Shown one piece after another: positions 60,466 to 64,000 of a stretch of DNA of 64,000 bases (positions are counted from its first letter, which is position 1; each line of letters opens with the position of its first letter). Location of the stretch: positions 24,320 through 88,319 of the forward strand of contig DCUV01000070.1 in assembly GCA_002328585.1 (NCBI GenBank), given 5' to 3'. The notes below the pieces were generated by a model. The model did no database searches. It saw only the letters and a program-made list of their open reading frames with translations, and was not told the DNA's origin. Origin of the DNA: Spirochaetia bacterium UBA2205. GTDB taxonomy: Bacteria; Spirochaetota; UBA4802; UB4802. The translations under genes were made by a program, and so were the position numbers.

Positions 60466-60500
60466 TTAGTCTGTAAAATTTTAATAGTCCAATAGATAAT

Positions 60501-60532
60501 TAATAGATAGAAGATGGCATCTCTCATCTATT
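60501..60532. terminator. Imperfect hairpin after rpoD
   Basis: TAATAGAT...AGATG pairs with CATCT...ATCTATTA, an 8-bp and a 5-bp helix around a 3x3 internal loop. No T run follows, so its role as a terminator is doubtful. Confidence 0.35.
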
Positions 60533-60600
60533 AAGTTAAATAAGTTAAAGTTACATCAGTAAAAAAGTGTAACGCCAATTGTATAGTGTGAATAATTAAT

Positions 60601-62976
60601 ATGCATCATCAGGAAAATACAAATTTAATTAAAACTGTTACCATCGTTGGAGCTGGTTCATGGGGTACAGCGTTAGCTAATGTTATAGGGCACAATCACC
60701 CTGAAATGACTGTCAGGATGTGGGCGTATGAAAAGGATGTGGTGCGCACCATTAATAACAATCATACCAATACTGCATATCTTCCTGGTATGATACTGGC
60801 TGATTCTATAATTGCGTATCATGATCTCAAAGAATCAGTGAAACAAACGGATGCTATTATCATTGCCACTCCTTCAAAGGTTGTTTATGATATCTGTGTA
60901 AAATTACGACGCCATATACAGCCTGATACCTATTGTGGTTATCTTTCAAAAGGATTTTGTAAAATTGGCAGTGGAATCTATACAATGTCACAAACAATAG
61001 AACTTGCGTTGCCATTTTTAATGGATACGGTTTGTGCAGTATATGGGCCCAGCCATGCTGAAGAGGTTTGTAAAGAATACCATACCGCATTACATATAGC
61101 AAGCAAATCCAATAGCTCAATTAATTTTTTTATGAACTTACTATCAAATGAGTACATAGAATGTATACCTATAAACGATATCATTGGTGTTGATTGTGGA
61201 AGCACCTTGAAAAATCCTGCTGCAATTGCTGCAGGGCTTATCAGCAACCTGCCGCAATGTGGTGATAACCTGATGGGAGCTCTGATAGCACAGGCGCTGA
61301 AAGAGATGGTGCAACTGGGTAAATGTCTGGGAGGGCAGGAGGATACAATAACCGGTATAGCAGGTCTGGGTGATCTGGTTGCTACTGCATTAAGCCAGCA
61401 TAGCAGGAACAGGAGGTTTGGTAAAGAAATAGGAGAGCAGATAACACAAAAAGGTACGACATTAAGTTTGTTCGATAGATTTCTTTTACGGTTTAAACCC
61501 GACGATGTTCTGGGGAGGATGAGTGGAAGGGTACATTACCTTGTAGAAGGAGCATATGCTATTGAACCCATTATTGAATTGGCTGATAGATATACCATCA
61601 CCATGCCTATTTATCGTTCTTTATATGAGGTATTGTTAAATAAAAGAGACCCATGGCTTTTAATTGAGACTATAAAAAATCCCGCAAAATATGAAATTCT
61701 TACCCGCAGGGCGCGAATTAAAGCAAAGGAAAGAAAAAAAGGCATAGAGCGGATGAGCGGGCTCATATTCAAAAATATTGTCGTTGAACGAATGATCAAA
61801 GAACTGTCTATCCCTGAAAAAAAAAGAGAGGTGCTTGATCAAAAAAATGAATATATACAATTACTGCACCAGTATAAACATCTAAAAAAACCTAAAAAAT
61901 TTTTATATGAACTATCGCTCTATAACAATCTGAACGAAACAAATTATGAAGAGCAGCTTAAAACAATTATAGAATTTTATTATACCAGCATAAGCGATAG
62001 ATATGTATATTCGTTTTCTTTATTAATGCTTAAAGCTGCACGGCTGTTTTTTTATATATATGGATTGCTATACCGGCGTAAAATAGTAGAATTTTTTGAA
62101 GAGAGAATTTCTTTAAGTGGTGATATTAAATATTTAAAAAAAATAGCAATGACAGCCAATCCGGTCTATATTTGTAACGCCAACCAGATTGCGGATTCAA
62201 TTTTTGTTGTTCTGGCGCTCATAAAATTTATAACTATTCCTTTGCCGCGATTTAATATTAACAGCCAGTTATTAAAAAACTCTTTGTTGCGCTACCTTTT
62301 CAGGATGAGTGGTGGTTATATTGTCGATAAAACACGGTATTCTTCCACACTGTATCGTGAGACACTGCTCAATTACATTTTAATCTGTGTTGAACATGGT
62401 ATTACCATACTGTATTCAAATGCACCTAATGATGAAACACCTGATACTATGCCAATGCAGGATATCATTCAGGATATATTTATTGAAAGGCTATCAATTC
62501 TTTTACAACAAACATCAGAGGAGATTGCTATTATCCCCGTTGAAGTTGCCCATAAATATTATAATCCTGTTGGTGTGCCAGTTTCTTTTCTTAAAATTTT
62601 TCGCAATGTAACAAAGGTAAATATTTCACGACCCATTACCATGTCACATTTTTCTGCCAGCGAAGCACTTGCTGATGATGCAAAAATGATGTTGAGGCTG
62701 AAGTTGCGTCATGATACACCACTGTATCCCCACTATTTTGTGGCACATTCGTTGAGTAATAATAACGGTGTCGCTGATATAAGGAAAATAACTGATGATG
62801 TTGATAGCGAGTTAAAATTAAGAAATTTAAAAAACTTTTATGACGTTTCAAAAATAGTCCAGGATGGATTAGACTTTCTTGAGTTGAATGGCTATGTTGT
62901 GCTGAACAACCATACCGTTAGACTAGTAGATAATAATGGTGAAGCAATACGTTATTTTGCAGGTTATTTGCTATAG
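60601..62976 (+). CDS. GpsA glycerol-3-phosphate dehydrogenase fused to a PlsB-like domain
   Basis: Residues 1 to about 345 are a complete GpsA that reduces dihydroxyacetone phosphate to glycerol 3-phosphate: VTIVGAGSWGTALANVIG (NAD-binding, about 14-31), YLSKGFCKIGSG, VYGPSHAEEV, CGSTLKNPAAIAAGL (catalytic Lys, about 203), TGIAGLGDLVAT and SRNRRFGKEIG. After a basic helical linker (about 345-430), residues 450-720 follow the order of PlsB-type acyltransferases: a membrane-facing ITIPLPRFNINSQLLKNSLL RYLFRMSGGYIVDK, then SSTLYRETLLNYILICVEHG ITIL and IAIIPVEVAHKYYN. The catalytic HX4D is NANQIAD here (no His) and the substrate-binding EGxxS block is missing. The second half may bind rather than catalyse. 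The fusion joins two successive steps of phospholipid synthesis. Confidence 0.82.
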   Translation: MHHQENTNLIKTVTIVGAGSWGTALANVIGHNHPEMTVRMWAYEKDVVRTINNNHTNTAYLPGMILADSIIAYHDLKESVKQTDAIIIATPSKVVYDICVKLRRHIQPDTYCGYLSKGFCKIGSGIYTMSQTIELALPFLMDTVCAVYGPSHAEEVCKEYHTALHIASKSNSSINFFMNLLSNEYIECIPINDIIGVDCGSTLKNPAAIAAGLISNLPQCGDNLMGALIAQALKEMVQLGKCLGGQEDTITGIAGLGDLVATALSQHSRNRRFGKEIGEQITQKGTTLSLFDRFLLRFKPDDVLGRMSGRVHYLVEGAYAIEPIIELADRYTITMPIYRSLYEVLLNKRDPWLLIETIKNPAKYEILTRRARIKAKERKKGIERMSGLIFKNIVVERMIKELSIPEKKREVLDQKNEYIQLLHQYKHLKKPKKFLYELSLYNNLNETNYEEQLKTIIEFYYTSISDRYVYSFSLLMLKAARLFFYIYGLLYRRKIVEFFEERISLSGDIKYLKKIAMTANPVYICNANQIADSIFVVLALIKFITIPLPRFNINSQLLKNSLLRYLFRMSGGYIVDKTRYSSTLYRETLLNYILICVEHGITILYSNAPNDETPDTMPMQDIIQDIFIERLSILLQQTSEEIAIIPVEVAHKYYNPVGVPVSFLKIFRNVTKVNISRPITMSHFSASEALADDAKMMLRLKLRHDTPLYPHYFVAHSLSNNNGVADIRKITDDVDSELKLRNLKNFYDVSKIVQDGLDFLELNGYVVLNNHTVRLVDNNGEAIRYFAGYLL

Positions 62977-62977
62977 C

Positions 62978-63475
62978 TTACTGTATCAGTTTATATAAGA
63001 AAGAAAATACATCATCAAGTGAGTATGCTGCATAGAGAGTACTCCCGTTTTGTCTGTCATCGATTGGCTCTTCTGCAATCCTTTGGCTCCATCCTCCGGT
63101 AAAAACACAGCTTATTATTGGTTTTCCATATTGCCATGCATACGATAGTTCGCTCAGTGTTCCCGATTTCCCGCCAATTGAAATAACAACATCTGCTGAT
63201 AAAACATTGATACTGTTACGTGCAAAACCTATTCCAGTTGGAATGACGATATCACAGTAACTATTGGCATCGTTGAATGTATCAAATGGCAAAATACCAA
63301 CTACAATACCACCGTTATCATGCGCACCCTTTGATGCTGCTTCCATAACGCCAGTTCGGCCACCGGTAATAAGTATCCAGCTATTGCTTGCTATAAACGC
63401 CCCAATGACGTATGCCGTATCGTAATGTACAGTATCATCAGATGATCCTATGATAACAATTTGTTTTTTTCTCAT
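62978..63475 (-). CDS. TIGR00725-family Rossmann protein (LOG/DprA-like fold)
   Basis: The 165-residue protein reads IVIIGSSDD, SNSWILITGGRTGVMEAASK GA, GIVVGILPFDTFNDAN, CDIVIPTGIGFARNSINVLS ADVVISIGGKSGTLSELSYA. The GGxxGxM and GGxSGT(L)xE motifs are those of the LOG-like nucleotide-binding superfamily. The exact reaction is unknown. It converges on the GpsA fusion gene with one base between stops. Confidence 0.82.
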   Translation of the reverse strand: MRKKQIVIIGSSDDTVHYDTAYVIGAFIASNSWILITGGRTGVMEAASKGAHDNGGIVVGILPFDTFNDANSYCDIVIPTGIGFARNSINVLSADVVISIGGKSGTLSELSYAWQYGKPIISCVFTGGWSQRIAEEPIDDRQNGSTLYAAYSLDDVFSFLYKLIQ

Positions 63476-63490
63476 GAAAAAGCTCTTTAT

Positions 63491-64000
63491 TTATCGAAAA
63501 TGAAGGATTTCTATCAATGTTGGGGTAATTTCTTCTTCCTTTTCAATGGTTTTTTTATAAAATTTTGCCGGGATGGATATTTCTTTATAAACAATGGTAA
63601 ATAAACGGGTGTTGATATCAGGATTTGTACTGATACACAGATATCGGTTCATAGAAAGAGCAAACGCATATTGACCAAAAATATCAATTAATCTGTTTTT
63701 TATTATAGATGAAACCTCTAAAAGTGAATATAAACCAAAATGGCTCAGAGTGCTGAAGGGTGATATCAAATGGATACCATACAATGTAAGTGGAGCAGGC
63801 AGTAATTTGCTGCATGTTTGATGAATGTACTGCAATGTACAGTTGGGTATATCTAAGGACATACTATCGGTAGCTGTCAATGGACTCATCACCGTTTTAA
63901 GCTGAGCTGAAAATTGAAGAAATGAATCTTTTGAAAAAAAGGATGATGATGTTATTGCTATAAAAATAATACTAAAACTTTCAGAGTTCACTATCAATGA
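63491..64000 (-). CDS. Unrecognised protein, 5' end outside the window
   Basis: An open minus-strand frame runs from the stop at 63491 to the window edge; the first in-frame candidate start is a TTG at 63997, so the true start probably lies beyond. The 168 visible residues are rich in Ser, Leu and Ile and show no known motif. It ends 15 bases upstream of the TIGR00725 gene, same strand, suggesting one operon. Confidence 0.5.
   Translation of the reverse strand, partial: SLIVNSESFSIIFIAITSSSFFSKDSFLQFSAQLKTVMSPLTATDSMSLDIPNCTLQYIHQTCSKLLPAPLTLYGIHLISPFSTLSHFGLYSLLEVSSIIKNRLIDIFGQYAFALSMNRYLCISTNPDINTRLFTIVYKEISIPAKFYKKTIEKEEEITPTLIEILHFR

Overview
The window is AT-rich bacterial chromosome that most likely comes from an uncultured member of the Spirochaetota. 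The best single marker is a FlaA-type flagellar filament sheath protein (38709-39383), a family I know only from spirochaetes. A FecR-OmpA fusion, several signal-peptide beta-barrel proteins and a complete MlaE/F/D set point to a diderm envelope. No plasmid, prophage, CRISPR array or intact insertion sequence was found. Gene identities come from recognising motifs in the translations, not from database searches.

Layout. 1-5.1 kb: a YchF-like GTPase with a damaged P-loop, a MutY-like glycosylase, a beta-barrel protein, a methyltransferase-like protein and a DUF362 protein. 5.2-12.8 kb: a membrane protein, START- and SCP2-like lipid-binding proteins, a membrane-bound AraC regulator, a sugar-type MFS carrier and FecR-OmpA. 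12.85-13.6 kb: two tRNA-Ser genes and one tRNA-Arg. 13.7-21.7 kb: two copies of an unusual family that looks like a fused double ribbon-helix-helix protein, with leuB, a CPBP protease, a GlpT-like carrier, a TetR regulator, a DRTGG / HATPase-DRTGG pair and tcdA between them. 21.7-31.8 kb: tatD-yjbQ, a Cys-rich exported peptide, tRNA-Asn, an outer-membrane protein, an acyl-CoA ligase/dehydrogenase operon with a TetR gene, and a divergent dprA. 32.0-33.0 kb is a non-coding patchwork of repeats. 33.1-38.1 kb: small membrane and zinc-ribbon proteins, two decayed genes, then a TetR-controlled thioesterase / 4Fe-4S cluster and a crotonase. 38.1-50.1 kb: DUF456, flaA, an exported nuclease/phosphatase-fold protein, a large aromatic-rich exported protein, mlaEFD, carB-pyrR and DUF89. 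50.1-64 kb: an OFA carrier, a GH-like protein, an endonuclease V-like repair enzyme, an MFS exporter, a malate/lactate dehydrogenase, DUF493, yqeY-dnaG-rpoD, a GpsA-acyltransferase fusion and a TIGR00725 protein.

How the genes fit together. Lipid metabolism recurs: acyl-CoA ligase, acyl-CoA dehydrogenase, thioesterase, crotonase, START and SCP2 folds, Mla transport, and a protein joining glycerol-3-phosphate synthesis to an acyltransferase-like domain. Three TetR genes lie among them. A near-perfect 30-bp palindrome precedes the thioesterase/TetR cluster, and half-sites overlap the acyl-CoA ligase promoter.

The strongest unexplained signals are: (1) the octamer CGATAGTT, counted 28 times by eye on the two strands, roughly ten times expectation, in genes and between them and in all reading frames; (2) the two double-RHH-like paralogues; (3) the HATPase-DRTGG fusion without a hydrogenase nearby; (4) the GpsA fusion whose acyltransferase half lacks its catalytic motif; (5) the repeat patchwork beside dprA.
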